Assembly (NCBI GenBank): GCA_015478945.1
Contig: JABUQX010116867.1
Span: 29,698 to 93,697, forward strand
DNA length: 64,000 nt
Reading direction: 5' to 3'
DNA from: Trachelipus rathkii
Taxonomy: Eukaryota; Arthropoda; Malacostraca; Isopoda; Trachelipodidae
Part shown: positions 25,144-38,990 of the stretch, piece by piece
How positions within the stretch are numbered: position 1 is the stretch's first letter
Layout: the number at the start of each line of letters is the position of its first letter
Notes under the pieces: model-generated
What the model saw: the letters and a program-made list of their open reading frames with translations, nothing else
Databases searched by the model: none
Told to the model about the DNA's origin: nothing
Program-made: the position numbers and the translations under genes

Positions 25144-26465
25144 TCTTTTTCGCGCATCAATTTTGTTAAAATGATATAGCAAACACTACATATCACACAA
25201 TCTATGAGACTCTGAAAATAAACCGTTTTCTGCTTTAGAAAACATTACACACAACACAATCAATAAATCTAACAACAACTGTTACAATTCAAATTCTCAT
25301 TTCGAAATGTTCAGTCACAAGCATAAACAATCTGAGAAACTGAGACTACACTAAACCGAAAAAAATTTTCAGGTGAAATACTATGTACTACAACTGACAC
25401 TACTTAATTACTACTACTACTACTGAAGCACTTACACACACACACACACTACTACTACTACTTACTACTACTACTACTCAAACTTTCTTTTTACTACTAT
25501 GCGATGTTTATGACACTACCTACTACAAAAAATATAAATAAGTAAACACTATAATTAATAATTAAATATATAATTAAATAAATGTATAATATAAATAATA
25601 AAAATAATAAAGATAAATTAAATAATAAATTATAATTTAATAAAAAATTACATATAGTTAAAATGAATAATAATAATGAAGATAATAATAAATTAGAAAT
25701 AAAATTATTATAAATATATAAATTAATAATATATAATGAAATAATATAAATTAAAATATAATAAATAATATAATATATATAATAAAAATATGATAAATAA
25801 TTAAAATGTATAGCAATTCAAGATAGTTAAAATATAATTAATATAATAAATATAATATATTAATATAAATATAATATAATAAATTAATAATTAATTAATT
25901 ATTATTATAAATATATTCACTAATAAATTAAATAATATAATAATATAATACATTAAATATTAATTCAGCCTAAGATTATATAATTCGACAAATTTCATAA
26001 TATCTATAAACTACACTCTTTCCCCTAACTACTACTACTAATTAACTTACGTACTACTACTACTTACTATATCATTATAATACTTTTACTTATATCTAAT
26101 CTATATTATAATATATAAAATAAAAAAATATAATAATTAAATAATAATTACGTTATAATTTAATAATATAAATAATCTTAAAATGAAATAATATATTATT
26201 AAATAATAAGATTATGAAATAATAATAGATATATATATATAAATCTTTAAATATATAATAATAAAAAATAATAATACCACCAATATAATTAATATAAAAT
26301 TAATAATAATTATAAAGTAATAATAATGAATTAAGTGTATGATGAATACTAAAATATCAATAAGATATCTTTGATATAATATTCATTATAAATATTATAT
26401 ATCTCGAGAAACTAATGAGTATTCATTAGTTATTAATACTGCTTCATTACCCATCTTAAGATAGA
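25144..26465. repeat. Right arm of the 1.2-kb inverted repeat
   Basis: The inner unique edge contains CTCTGAAAATAAAC (25210-25223), the exact complement of the left-arm word at 22882. AACTGTTACAATTCAA (25277-25292) complements 22830 with one mismatch. Outward follow an ACT block (25401-25503), an AAT block, a second ACT block (26025-26070), an AAT block and a unique outer edge. Block order mirrors the left arm. Confidence 0.8.
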
Positions 26466-26774
26466 TATACAATGTTAGGATTGGCAAGCTATAAGTCACG
26501 ACACCAGGTGAGACAGGGTTTACGGATTAACGAGGTTCGTATACAATTTCAATATGAAAAGAAAATGTTTAAATTTTTAGTAATTTTATAAATGTATAAA
26601 TACAGATGTAGAAATAGATTACTCCACTATTATTTTTTAAAATATTTATACGTCTTTTACTGGTTATCACGTATCAATGAATCTCTAATCATAACACGGT
26701 AAAAACGTCCTACTGTGTATTGACATTTATTTGTTTTATTTATTTGGGAGTAGATATTTTCTGTATTACAGATA
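26466..26774. other. Single-copy spacer
   Basis: Nothing recognised. Confidence 0.5.
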
Positions 26775-26935
26775 TTATATTAAATATTATATATAAATAT
26801 ATATTATATAGTATTATATATTAATATTACAGTATATATATATTATAATATAATTATTAATATATATTATATATTATATATATATATATATATCATATTA
26901 ATATTAATAGTATATATATAATAAATAATAATGAG
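26775..26935. repeat. (TA)n array
   Basis: Interrupted TA/ATT mix. Confidence 0.85.
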
Positions 26936-27240
26936 TAGCATAATACTTTAATTTAATTGAGCTCAGTTCAATATAATGACTTGTTCTCATATATTTAGTT
27001 AGATATCATGATGAGCTTATGGTTAGCGAATACTACTAGCCTATAGTAGTCGAATGATTAGGTTTAGGTAGAGTTAGTTATTAATGTTATTTTATAATTA
27101 ATTTATTATATTATATCTATATTATATATAAGTAATGACATTTATAAATGGTCATTTAGGTGATACTACAAGAAAATAAGTCCTATGAATAGTCGACCTA
27201 GTATATAAGACATTTGGATAATATTTCTTATACAGGTCCT
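26936..27240. other. Single-copy spacer
   Basis: Nothing recognised. Confidence 0.5.
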
Positions 27241-27515
27241 AATATTAGTATTAATATATACGTATATATTAATATGAACGTATATATATATCAATATATT
27301 ACTATATATAATTATATATTATTAATAAATATATATATTATATATATATAATAGTATTAGATAATTAATATATAATATTATATTAATATATATATATATT
27401 AATTTATAAAATATACTATATATATTATACTATATATATATATATAGTAAATATAAAATATATATATATATATTATATAATATATAGTATAATATTATAA
27501 TATTATATATATAAC
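27241..27515. repeat. (TA)n array
   Basis: Interrupted TA with two ACGTATA words near its start. Confidence 0.85.
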
Positions 27516-28790
27516 GTGAGGATATCATTATATTTAGAGTGGTTTGTTTTTACAATGGTAAGTAAACGCGCGTAGACATTGAATGCTTAATGAGGTATGT
27601 CAATAATTATATTTATGATGATCGATATAATAAAATGCACAATGTAAATAAGCATTGTACATTTTTCTTATATTTCATAATGTATTTCGAGTCATTTATA
27701 AATTTTTTTAATTCATAATATATATATATACCTATTAATAATACTATATATGATATATATATATCACTTTAACTGAGGTTTTATAATGAGGTTCACATGC
27801 CTGAAGGTTCATTCGTGGATCGACACGCTTCGTAGCTGTATATAATCCGTGCTATTGTTACGAGATTAAACTACGTAGACAATTAGTTAGTATTTGGCTT
27901 CCTATAAAGTCAATTACGTAATGAGAGGATCCTTGGGCTTATCCCAGAGAGCTCAGTGATCTTCAAAGTACCCAAAGCCACAAAGAAATAATTTCCATAA
28001 GATACTGAAGATGATAGTAACTGATTTATGCAATAATTCAAATGACAGCTAATAAAACGGAATTCTAAATGCTTCACGTACAATAAAGAATGTAATTAAT
28101 TTCTCCATTTGAGTCATTGTTTCTTCGCGCCGTAGGCAAGTAGCGCAGTCTGTTGCAAACCAAAGGCTCAGCGAGTAAGGCACGGCTAATCAATTAGTTT
28201 GTGTTATTTTTATAGTATAGTAATATTGATTACCTAATAACAATGCCATTTAACTAACATATCTCTATCCATCGGCCTTCAGTTTTGTGAATAATATTAG
28301 ACTGAGATTAATTCCGCCGAGCCTCCATATAATATCCTACAATCTCAAGCTGTTGACATTTTCATGTCGAGCTAGTTAGCGCGGTATCACGTAATACTAT
28401 TATATATAAACTATACCTCAGGTTTGTACATGTACTACAGTCTCCAAAACTGCAGTATTGTTTGTATTAATAAACAAATATTCTTCCACTTTTGGACGTA
28501 ACAAAAATTGAGTGCACCTTCATTCAGCGAGACATAAGATTATAGGCTACTAGATAAAACAGGGTGTCTTTTCTCTTAGTATTTACTGCTGGTATTGAAG
28601 TATAGAGTACATCATTCATATAAAACACTAGCCTGAACCTAAGTTTCCTGAGAGAGTTAGAGCTGTAATTATAATTGATTTGCCAAACAATACTTAGTAA
28701 AAGAAAACGTTAGATAGTGATTAGAGACACGTGTCACGCGTAAAAGTCAAATACTAAATCCTAATGTAATATAATAACTAAAACCCAATA
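27516..28790. other. Single-copy non-coding stretch
   Basis: The composition is more balanced than its neighbours, but no frame, RNA or transposon was recognised. A 60-bp TA patch lies at about 27718-27770. Confidence 0.45.
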
Positions 28791-29400
28791 CATGAATTAT
28801 ACTCAATATATAATCTATTATAATTATTATTAAATATAATAATATATTAATTATTATATATACATAGTTAGATGATATATATATTAATTAGATATATATT
28901 AATTATATATATATAATAATTATATATATATATAATCATATTACTATTATATATTATATAAAATATTATAGTATTTATATATAATTATATTATTACATAT
29001 ATAATATATTATATTCAATTAATATATATAATATATAATTAATATATAATTTATACTATAATATAATTTATAATAGTATATATTATATATATTAATTAAT
29101 TAATATATATGTATTATAATTATATCTATAATTATATAATAAAATATAGTTACTGATTCAAATCATATTATAAGTATATTATATATATACGTATAATTAT
29201 TAATATTATTATATCATATATTAATTAAATATATTATATATAATATATACTAATAATATATGGCCAAATACATAAAAGATACAGAGAAAATAACAACGGA
29301 TATAAAATATTTATATAGATTAAATATATAACTTAATATAATATATATACCTATATTATATATATTATGTAATTATATATAGTAGTTAATATATATACAT
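28791..29400. repeat. (TA)n/ATT-rich domain
   Basis: About 600 bp of A and T with little else; the repeat phase changes often. Confidence 0.85.
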
Positions 29401-29404
29401 TACT

Positions 29405-29585
29405 AAGGTAGTGCTCCGAGTTTTTTAGATGTGAATTGGAAATTTTTCCTAGGAGGTCGGGAGTCGGTAGTTTCGAAAATTCCTGTGCAATAGTGGTCGT
29501 AGAAGATCGGAGTACTAGGTAGTTACGAAAATTTCAACTGATGTAAGATTGAGATAGAGATTTGTAGTCAAGAGTCGGAAGTCGA
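29405..29585. repeat. Diverged GGAGTC repeat element, inverted relative of 7301-7475
   Basis: GGTCGGGAGTCGG, GATCGGAGTACT and AGAGTCGGAAGTCG are separated by GAAAATT joints. Here the words run as GGAGTC on the plus strand, opposite to the 7.3-kb copy. Confidence 0.5.
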
Positions 29586-31020
29586 TAATAATTTTATAGA
29601 TACTAATAATGTTACGTTTATTAATTTATATATATGAGTATATTAATAATATTAGCTATTCTATTTTTTATTTTTTATATATAGTCTATAATTTATTTAA
29701 TTATTACCATATTAATGATTCACTCTATTGAAAGATTTATTATGTTATTTATGGATATATATAAATTCTATATATGAGGAAATTGATCTTTAATATAATT
29801 TATCTAGTAATATAAAATATATTGAACCTTATTCTCTATATTATTATATGAATATAATATAAAATAATATTTATATATGCTATAAAACCAGACTCATCCT
29901 AATATATTATATTGATTTTCATATATTGAAAGTGTGAAAGTCCTGTAACTTGGTTCAAAATATTATTATAAAAATGTGCGTTCTATATATTTCAATAATA
30001 ACAAAATATGTAAATATTGCATTATAAATTTTGAAGATTTACTATTTTCATCCTATTGATTTTCGTAAACTCGTATATGCATTGTGTTTGGTTTTCGATC
30101 CGTGATTAATATGATTTAGGGGTCGCTGCGCGCTGGTTAATAGTCTGATCATTGTTATTAACTATAGGTGTTTAGGTCTCCGGCAAATGAATGGAGGTTT
30201 GGATTAATAAACACTGAATGCGGTTAAATTTTAAGGAATCTAATTAAATTCAATCTATTTAACTCGGGTTCGCTACAATGGAGTAATATAGTAATAAAAT
30301 AATAACTCACAATAACATCTTATCTACTGGACATATACAACTGTGGTATGAGATTTTAGAGTCTTAAGCATACTGGAGGTAATCTTTAATTTCAGTTATA
30401 CAACTCACACATATGTTGTCTATATATTATTATATAATAAATTTATTAAATTTATATAGTATATTATTATTATTATCCTATATTATATATATATATATAT
30501 TTTATTAACAGTGTAAGGGTTGGTCAAGTTTTATGTAGCTATGTCAGACGCACTAAGGGGAAAGAACTTTTTTCTTCGCATTAGTGTTATAATTGGCGAA
30601 CAGAGCTAGCAACCTGGTCTTTTCCTTTTGCTTGTATTCTTCATTTGAGATTATACCTAATGTTTAAATAATTTAATGGTATGGACCTAGAGATGATAAT
30701 GTAAATCTTACTCTGGATAGTCTTCATGGTTGATAATCAAGAGTTTTTTATTGATATAGACCTAGTTATAAAAGAGACTTAGCTAGTTATAATATTTTGG
30801 AAAAAGAATCGAAAAACTACTACCTAATGAGAGCTATTAACCAGAACGGTACAATGGCATCGGAAGAAGCATATTTGCAAGTAAAAAGAAATGGTTTAAT
30901 TATCTATAAATAGATGATTTCTCTTAAACTTAGGAGTTCAGTGAGTTATTTGAGGGTCACGTAAAATAGGAAAAATATGTTGGACCATAACTGACAGTCG
31001 CCAAATAGACCTTCTCCTTG
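29586..31020. other. AT-rich unique DNA
   Basis: No gene was recognised. A TA/ATT patch lies at 30420-30500. Confidence 0.45.
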
Positions 31021-31250
31021 AGAGGGGAATTTTGTTATCTCATTAAGTATTATATATATATTAAATATACTATATTATTATATTATTTTATAAATATATA
31101 TAATTATTATATATTAATCTATATATAATTGATTAATTAATAATTAATATATAATTATATTTATATTATTCTAAATTAAGTTTTTATTAAGACTTGCTAA
31201 GCCGTAGACTAGTAATAATATATATTATCTATACTGACTGTTTCATTTAT
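31021..31250. repeat. AT-rich simple sequence
   Basis: TA and TAAT words, with unique breaks after 31165. Confidence 0.7.
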
Positions 31251-33020
31251 TCGGACAAATTATATTATAACATATTCTAAATAAAACAATAGCCCTAAAC
31301 TCATGACAAACCATGAGAATTATCGAACCTCAATATACATCTAAAGTTCGTATTACACGTTATAAAGTACATGAATACAGGTGTGACAGAACTCGCAAAT
31401 ATGAGTACTCTGCCGGAATTACTTGGCACCCCCTCGACTCATACTTCTTTCACCAAACCCAACTTTAACCACCAGCCATCTAGATTCATAAACCGAGTCT
31501 AATGTAATTAAAGATTATGATTATGAATTTCATCACGATTAATCTATAATAGTTAAACAAAACAAAATAAACAATGCTCTGAGGGCACCTTATAATAATT
31601 TACGAGTGCAATTCTCATCATATTATAAACTCTATGTCCGATCATAAGGAAATCTTGAATTCTTCGAGCCAGCTGATACATAGAGATAGACTTCGAGTCA
31701 GAGACGCATTTCGATATAAACATATACTGAAGTGTATGCTAAAATTATTCTATCGCCGTACGTCTACTTGCAGATGTGAACCAAGAAACAGTAGTACTAC
31801 GCATATAAAGCCCATTAAATCTCTACCGAAGAGAGCATATTGACCTAATAAATACCGAGACACCTGAACACAGCCAGTATCATCCTTCGCTTAAGTCGAA
31901 AGTAAATCACTCAGATCATGACGATACGATGTAGATCCTTATGACCGAAGCGACAATCAACTCAGAACATAGAACAAATACATCTACATATCACACTCGA
32001 CTCACAACGACCAACGTAAAACGATCCACATAAGTGTGAATATGCCATTAAGAGCTATTCAGTAAGATGCAGATAGTTAAAACATTTTTTCTCAGTTTTC
32101 TTGTTGACTCATTTATATTTCATTATTCTATTTGCAATGGTATGTATATCTATTTCAGCTCTATTAAGCCAAGGCAACTAATCACATCCGAATTGAGAGA
32201 GGACCCATCCAAATGTTTAATAACTATTGTAAGATAAAAAAAAAAAACTTTATTTAGATTCGAACACAACACTACTTGTCTTGAAAACACATCACAAAGA
32301 TAGTTACAATAGACAATAATGAATTCTCCTATAAAAAATCCACGAGCACACTCAGAAAGAGATCCTCGACAATGTCATCTAGAATCAAATCCGTCACGAA
32401 ATAGCCTCGTCTCGAGACAGTCTTACTTGCAGACTTTTATGTAAACTCTAATTATATGTTCTCAAAGCGTATTAGTGCATCTATCACTCGCGTACACACT
32501 ATTTAGAAATGTTTCATTACTTCATAAATCAGCAGCATTTAGTCACTAGCTTTTCGTCATTACTCAATTTTTATGTTCTTAGGTATTTATATAGTATCTT
32601 CTATTTAACTATATCCTTAAATATAGTCATTTATTATTTTATTTTTTAATCATTATTTCAAATGATATTTGGATTCCTCATTAATAAGAAAAATTTATTT
32701 TAAAGACTCAGTCAAGTTTGGGTTTCTCTGGACAATAGGATATTAAACAGTGATTGTTCATTTGTTACCTCCCCCTTTATTATTTTTTAATATTTATGAT
32801 TCTTCACGAAAGAAGAGTCATTTACTTCATTAAACTTCTTCCTCAAAGGAACCATTGTCAGGCAACAACCTGGCTAAACGTCGATCAAAAGCTATATTCA
32901 TTGAATCAAGCTTCGGCGTCAACCTTATTGTCCATGTAGACAACATTAAAAAACTTATCATATAATTTCTCTTACTATTGAACATTAAAAATAATCTATT
33001 AAATTTCTTACTTATACTTC
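31251..33020. other. Non-coding, A/C-leaning single-copy DNA
   Basis: The composition shifts to A and C on the plus strand between about 31300 and 32450. Short open frames such as 31634-31843 have no recognisable motif and I treat them as chance. Confidence 0.4.
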
Positions 33021-33025
33021 TTATT

Positions 33026-33410
33026 TCAAAAGTTAATCGCGTTCGTCCCTTGGATGGGGTTATTATTTGATCCCAACAACGTTTTAGAATGTGATTTCGA
33101 AAGCCTTGCATATTCATCTCCTAATACATACCGAAAATTGTTAGGAACAAAGGTAAAAAATAAACCCTTTGAAGTAGGAAAAAATTGAAGGAAAGCCTTC
33201 AATAATTTAAAAAAAAAAAAGCAGCTGTCTTGGAATGGAAGTCCCTCTGGGAAGGGGGCGTCCGTGATAAGTGCTATCATAAGTCCTCGACTAAATGTTG
33301 CTGGTGGAGTGGAAACATGGTTAACGTCACTGAGACACATAACCCCCAGTTTACAATGTAAACCCACCTTCCCTTGTTAAGGTTTTAGAAGGTTGTTTTC
33401 TGAGATTCGA
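33026..33410. other. Better-balanced patch with overlapping open frames
   Basis: Open frames run on both strands: 113 codons on the minus strand at 33026-33367, and about 48 codons on the plus strand at 33222-33380 with SWNGSPSGKGASV. It looks like part of a dispersed repeat or an old coding fragment. I do not recognise the family. Confidence 0.3.
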
Positions 33411-34150
33411 GTGTGCAAGACTTGAGAGTCATATTTTGTCACTGCGTATGGGTCATTTTTTAGCTTTCATCCTCCTCCTCGGACGTGGTTCACTGACGAA
33501 TAAAGAGTATACTTATTTACTATATTTTCTTTCACCAAAACTTAAGAAAACAAACTATATTTTTTCTGTTGTGGTTTCCTTTGGGTGTGGAATTTAATGT
33601 CGTAAATTTTTTATATTTACGTCCAGGCTGCCTTTGTGCCGAGTATTTATAAGGGTGCGAAATAGTGTTATTCGCGGGACGTGGATTGGTCTGAAAATTG
33701 TGGGTTTGAGGAATCCGATGCATCTACATTGACCATTCTTATTTTCTTATTAATTATAGATAAAATTTAAATATACTATATAATTTTAATAATCATTTTT
33801 TATATATAAATTAAATTATTTAATAGAAACTTGCTCTGAGAGCTCTGGTATCATGTTTTGCACCAAAAATACGCAAATACGATTTTACCGTTACTTTAGT
33901 AAAAGGCTCATAGGAGTTAAAGTACCCTTTATATTGGCTACGCCCTTGAAACTCACAATATTATTTCATTTATAATAATGTTAAAGCCAAGTTGGGACCC
34001 CGGGTTACCTGTAACCCCTAAAAATGGGTTAGGGGCTGGAGCCCCCCCTATTGCCATTTTTGTTCCAGTTTTTTTCACGGTTCTTCTTTATTTCAATAGT
34101 TTCGCAAACTAACATATTGTACAATTTCAATTCAATAAAATATTATTATT
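33411..34150. other. Single-copy non-coding stretch
   Basis: The only notable point is a GC-rich patch with short inverted words near 33990-34055 (GGGTTACCTGTAACCCC). Confidence 0.45.
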
Positions 34151-34154
34151 TCGC

Positions 34155-34290
34155 TATATATATATATATTATATATATATAATATATTATATATATTATA
34201 TATTATATATATATATATATTATATATATTATTATATTATATCATCTATATATATATAATAACTGTATATCTATATATAAATATAAGTAT
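34155..34290. repeat. (TA)n array
   Basis: Interrupted TA repeat. Confidence 0.9.
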
Positions 34291-34890
34291 ATATTGCTAC
34301 ACAGAACCTTCCAATTGAAATAATTAAAACTGATACAAGAACCGGTTTACATTTTAACTTCCTGCTTTCGACAGCGTTTGATTTTCAACTTTCCCTATTA
34401 GTACTAAAGATATAGAACTAATTTTGATCAAGTTTTACCATCATCAAAGTTTTACTAGTTAAATTAATTGATAATTACAGTAAAAGCCCTTGCAAAAAAT
34501 AGGCTTTTCAAAATTCGCTGATATCAGACCTAAAGAATGTATCCTCGCAGGTGCAAGTGGAACTCATAACATGTGCGTGTGTACAATACATCAAAATGTA
34601 AAATTAATGATTACAGGAACAGGAAATTGACCTCCTTCAATCGAAAGGTCAAGTATTGACCCCAGCTGACCTTTCATTTTTTCTGCATTAAAAATTTAAC
34701 ATATTTAACTCACAGTTGTCCTAGAGAAATAAAATTTACATCAAATTAATCAGAAAAACATACGTAGAATCTGATGGTTTTTGTTAAATTGGATATCATC
34801 TTTTAGATTAAAAAACTGACATTATTTATGTAATTTCATGGAAGAAAAGTATCCTGTTATTCAAAAACACGTGTAAAGTTGCCAAAGGAC
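34291..34890. other. Single-copy non-coding stretch
   Basis: Nothing recognised. Confidence 0.45.
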
Positions 34891-35735
34891 TGCCATCATT
34901 GAATTTCGATAATTTTTATAATAAATCCATATTGATTTTATTCCAAGATTTATTTATGTTATATATAGTTTTTAACTTGCTCTACTTTGATAGTAAACCT
35001 TTTCTTAAGGATAAATATTCAATTGCATGTTTATTTAAAAACTATCACTCCATCGTCAACCCTCGGCGTCGTTCTCATTTGACTATAAAGCGACGTGCGT
35101 GGCTGATTCTATTCATTCTTATTACTTGCACTGTTCAAACAGTAGGACTCTGTCCTCTTAATATTGCATTCCGAGTTGAATCCAGAAATTCTTCAAGAAT
35201 TTATATGCAGTTTCGAGTAGGTTTAAGTACTTGATGCAGGCTATTTCTCAACGAGGCTTTCCCCCCTTCAATTTTTTAGAGGCATCATCGCCATTTTGGA
35301 GGCGAATTGCCGAAGCTGAATTGTACGGACAGTCAGCAGAATTTTTTTGCTTTATTGTTTGCTGACTGGAACTATGAAAACTTTCATTCCCGTTAAAAGG
35401 TGATCGTAGGAAATTTTTGTGTAGTTAATGTCATTTATTATGCCTTTTCTGGACAACTTAGAAATCCCCACTAATGGCTATTTAGCCCCCCTTCTTCCTT
35501 GCAATATGTTAGTAATAAAAAGGGCGTTCAGTTGTGTTGATTCGTTTCATTATGCTCATTATTTTGATTAAAGTCGTTTAATATTGTATATCAAATCAGT
35601 CTCTTCTTGTTGAGTTATTCAGTTAGAATAATTCAACTCGAACAGTGGACCCAAGAGTTGTTATACAAATTTGATTACATTTTTGTGTAGAAGTAGTTGT
35701 AAGGTTTGAGGAGCCAATTTCGATCGAGCCCGATC
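34891..35735 (+). mobile_element. Possible LTR fragment
   Basis: A TATA-like CTATAAAG at about 35080 is followed some 500 bp later by GATTAAAG and a T/C-rich stretch (TCTCTTCTTGTTGAG). Next comes GTGGACCCAAGAG, whose TGG start could be a primer-binding site. This resembles the R-U5-PBS layout of an LTR retrotransposon. No second LTR and no gag or pol follow, so the evidence is weak. The 111-codon frame at 34899-35234 has no motif. Confidence 0.2.
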
Positions 35736-35994
35736 CGTTTTTTTGGTCTTTTGGGTTATCATCACTAAATGCCAAAATTCGGCCGACCGCTCATCTTCAA
35801 ATCCCCTCCCTGTGTTTTTATTTCGTCTTAACTTTCATGTCCAGTTTATTTGTAGGTGGGTGGAGATTTCTTCGAGGTTTTTTGTCTATTTTTATTCTCT
35901 CTCTCTCTCTCTCTTCGGCGAAAGCTTAAAGTATAAATATTTCCACACACAATTTTTTTCCCAACGGATGTACACTGATTTTTGTCGATATGTT

Positions 35995-36306
35995 TTAAAA
36001 ACTTTATGGCTATGGAAATATCTATTGGGGTAAATTGGGTCTATTGAAATGTCTAATTAAATCATGTGTCTCGAAATTCCTTAAAATATTTATGGCTATG
36101 GAAATATCTATAGAAATAAATTATGTCTATAGAAATGTCTATTTAAATCATTTGTGTCTCAAAACACCTTAAAAAAATTTATGGCTATGGAAATATCTAT
36201 AGAAATATATTGTGTCTATAGAAATGTCTAATTAAATGATTTGACTCGAAATGTCTTAAAAATTAATTTATATCTATGGAAATTTTATAGAAATAAATTA
36301 AAAAAA
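35995..36306. repeat. 87-bp tandem repeat, about 3.5 units
   Basis: Units start at 35995, 36081, 36169 and 36256 (86, 88, 87 bp and a partial). Each opens with TTAAAA, then TTTATGGCTATGG, AAATATCTAT, TGTCTATAGAAATGTCTA and TTAAATCAT. The fourth unit is cut at about 36306. Units 2 and 3 are closest to each other. Confidence 0.9.
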
Positions 36307-36439
36307 ATTCGTGCTTAGTAACTTGATCACGTAAATAGCGAAACAGCATCAAAATTGACAAATTGAAATTCCACTAAACTTTTAAAGGGGACTATCCTTT
36401 GGGTCCAAAAATAATTTAGGTTTAGGTTCTTTTTAAAGA

Positions 36440-36740
36440 AGTTCTATATACAAAATAAATATTACTATATATGTATATACTATATATATTATATATACTT
36501 ACTATATTATTATATATTAATAATATATATTATCATAATATATATATACTATATATATGCGAGCCTTACATATATAAACATTGGTTTCGTTTACCTTTTA
36601 AATATATTTTATATATATTTAATTAATATAATTTTTTTTCATATTATACTATATAATATATATATAGTATATTACTATTAATATATATATTTATATATAT
36701 ATATTATATAATATATATACTTTATATATATATACCATAG
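36440..36740. repeat. (TA)n arrays around a short unique patch
   Basis: TA-rich DNA with unique sequence at about 36558-36605. Confidence 0.85.
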
Positions 36741-37180
36741 ATTTTTATCGCGAAGTATTAAAATTCAATGCGTTCAAGTTCAGTGAGTTTTCAGTTTGAT
36801 GTACTTTCCGCATAGCGTGCTTTCGATGCGTGTTAACTTGGTAACTGTGGTTTTTGGTATTCTTTGTATCCTATGTTGGATAAGCAAATATTGAAATATT
36901 CCCGGCAGAGGCTTCACCACCTGGTTCTTGTAAGTAATATTTGGTTTCAAGAAGTGTTACATTGCTTATTGTTTCCTATCTGTTTCTTGCTTTTGCTGAC
37001 ATGAAAGCGAGACATTCACGGAACATAAAGGTAACAAGTTATTTTACACACAAACTTTGTCTTTTCCCCTATCAATTCCGTAATGCATTTAGAGATCTTT
37101 CTTTGATTTTTAGTTATCCTTAATAGTTATACATAAATATATTATAGAATACATTATTTTATTTATTGCTAGGTAGTTAG
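36741..37180. other. Single-copy patch with a signal-peptide-like frame
   Basis: Plus-strand codons from 36941 read SRSVTLLIVSYLFLAFAD, then charged residues, up to AAAG followed by GTAACA (a donor-like site at about 37029). There is no ATG at its start and the protein is unknown. It could be an exon or chance. Confidence 0.25.
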
Positions 37181-37189
37181 TATATGCTT

Positions 37190-37400
37190 TCTTAATTATT
37201 ATTATTTTATTATTACTTATTTTTATTTCATATTATATTATTTATTTTTTTTATTTATTATTATTATTATGTATTATTATCATTATTATTTATATATATT
37301 ATATTCTCATTTTATATTTATTTGTTTATATCATTATTATTATTATTATTATGTAATTATTATGAATTTTATTGATTGCTATTATTTATTATCATTGGTT
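37190..37400. repeat. (ATT)n-rich microsatellite
   Basis: Interrupted ATT units with T runs. Confidence 0.85.
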
Positions 37401-37880
37401 TCGTAGTACTAATTTATAAGAAAGTCATTTAGTAGATATACTTTTATTCGTTACCGTTTAATCGCAAATAAATATTGTTACTTATTATTGTCCATTTATC
37501 TTCGAAATTGATCCAGAGGTTTTTTTCATCTTTGTCAACTCGAAAATTTATATTTCAACTTACAAAAACTTTTTCTACATAACTTTGATCGATAACGTGG
37601 GTTAACACATAATTCGGGAATTCAGAAATAACTTGCGGCAAGGGAAAATTTTGATAATTTCAACATAAGCGACTTCCTTAATTATTTCCCCGAGTTCTTT
37701 CCCATAAATACATATTTAAAATAAATCATTAAAATTTTAATAACAACAAAAATAATTTTGCGTCCCCAAAATCATCATAAAATAAAACTCAGATTCTTTT
37801 TACTTGGGCTTTTGCGGTTTTTATTCATGGCAGTTAGTAAATAATAGGGAGCCACTAATAGTATTACTTCCTTCCTGTAG
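37401..37880. other. Single-copy non-coding stretch
   Basis: Nothing recognised. Confidence 0.45.
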
Positions 37881-37936
37881 ATATAATATATATAATATAT
37901 ATAATATATATATATATTATATATATATATATACTT

Positions 37937-38006
<70 letters not shown>

Positions 38007-38028
38007 ATATATATATATATATATAATT
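37881..38028. repeat. (TA)n array
   Basis: Nearly pure TA over its right half. Confidence 0.95.
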
Positions 38029-38652
38029 ACCCTGGGTCCAACGAGTCACCGGAGTTAATGTATATATATGAAAATTTATATTTCACTTATTCGTGGCTAC
38101 TTCCCAAACTAATTCGATGCGAAAGTGGTACCGCGTCAGAGATTTGTTTGAAGTTAGGAAAAATGTGGATTTGTGATTTCTGGTCTTTCATTAGCTACCC
38201 CAGGTAGCCAAGGACTGGGTTCACAAACTCCCCCATAACTACTAACGACGCCGGGGGAATGCAACGTGAGATGAACAATCTTTAACTACTGCCAAAACTG
38301 TCAAACTACTTGCTAAAGCACCAAGGTTAACAAAAGGCGAAAGAAAAGGCTTTGACCGGAGGATTCAGCCATATCTTTGATATTTTTATTTGCTTATGGG
38401 CAACCAGCCGTGCATCCTCACTATCAACTCGTAGTGGTTACGTTTAGGGGGTTAAATGAGGGGGAAGTACCAAGCTGTCCGCATGGACCAGGATAAGCTG
38501 GAGGAAAAAAGGTTGTAAATATTGCTCGAATCTTTACTCCTTTACATCAACGCACACCTGAAATAGTGATTGGGACTGGTCTGAAAGTGACCCATTCTAT
38601 GGGTAATTATTTTTATAATTTGGAACAACTGTTTTGAAGCATCGTCTTGTAC
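38029..38652. other. Single-copy patch with a weak plus-strand frame
   Basis: Plus-strand codons from about 38390 to 38630 give a mixed-composition peptide (QPAVHPHYQLVVVTFRGL.., later NIARIFTPLHQRTPEIVIG) with one stop. I do not recognise it. It may be an old coding fragment. Confidence 0.25.
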
Positions 38653-38654
38653 TT

Positions 38655-38837
38655 TTATATATATATATATATAATATCAGAATGCTTAAAGTTTATAATT
38701 ACATATTTATATATTATATATATATAATATATAATATATATATATATTATATTATCATAATATAATATATATATATATAATATATATTATATTATATATA
38801 CGTGAATGTCAAGAGGTGCTTAAAGTTTATATATATA

Positions 38838-38871
<34 letters not shown>

Positions 38872-38898
38872 TATATTATTATATAATTATATATAGAT

Positions 38899-38929
<31 letters not shown>

Positions 38930-38990
38930 TATATATAATATATATATATCTATATATATATATTATACAATTATATACTTTTACATATAT
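38655..38990. repeat. (TA)n arrays
   Basis: Two TA tracts split by a short unique piece. That piece contains GTGAATGTCAAGAGG at about 38802 and GCTTAAAGTTTATA twice (near 38685 and 38818). Confidence 0.9.

Noticed and set aside
32754..33117. Overlapping frames on both strands
   Set aside because: No conserved motif on either strand; the lengths are possible by chance at this composition.
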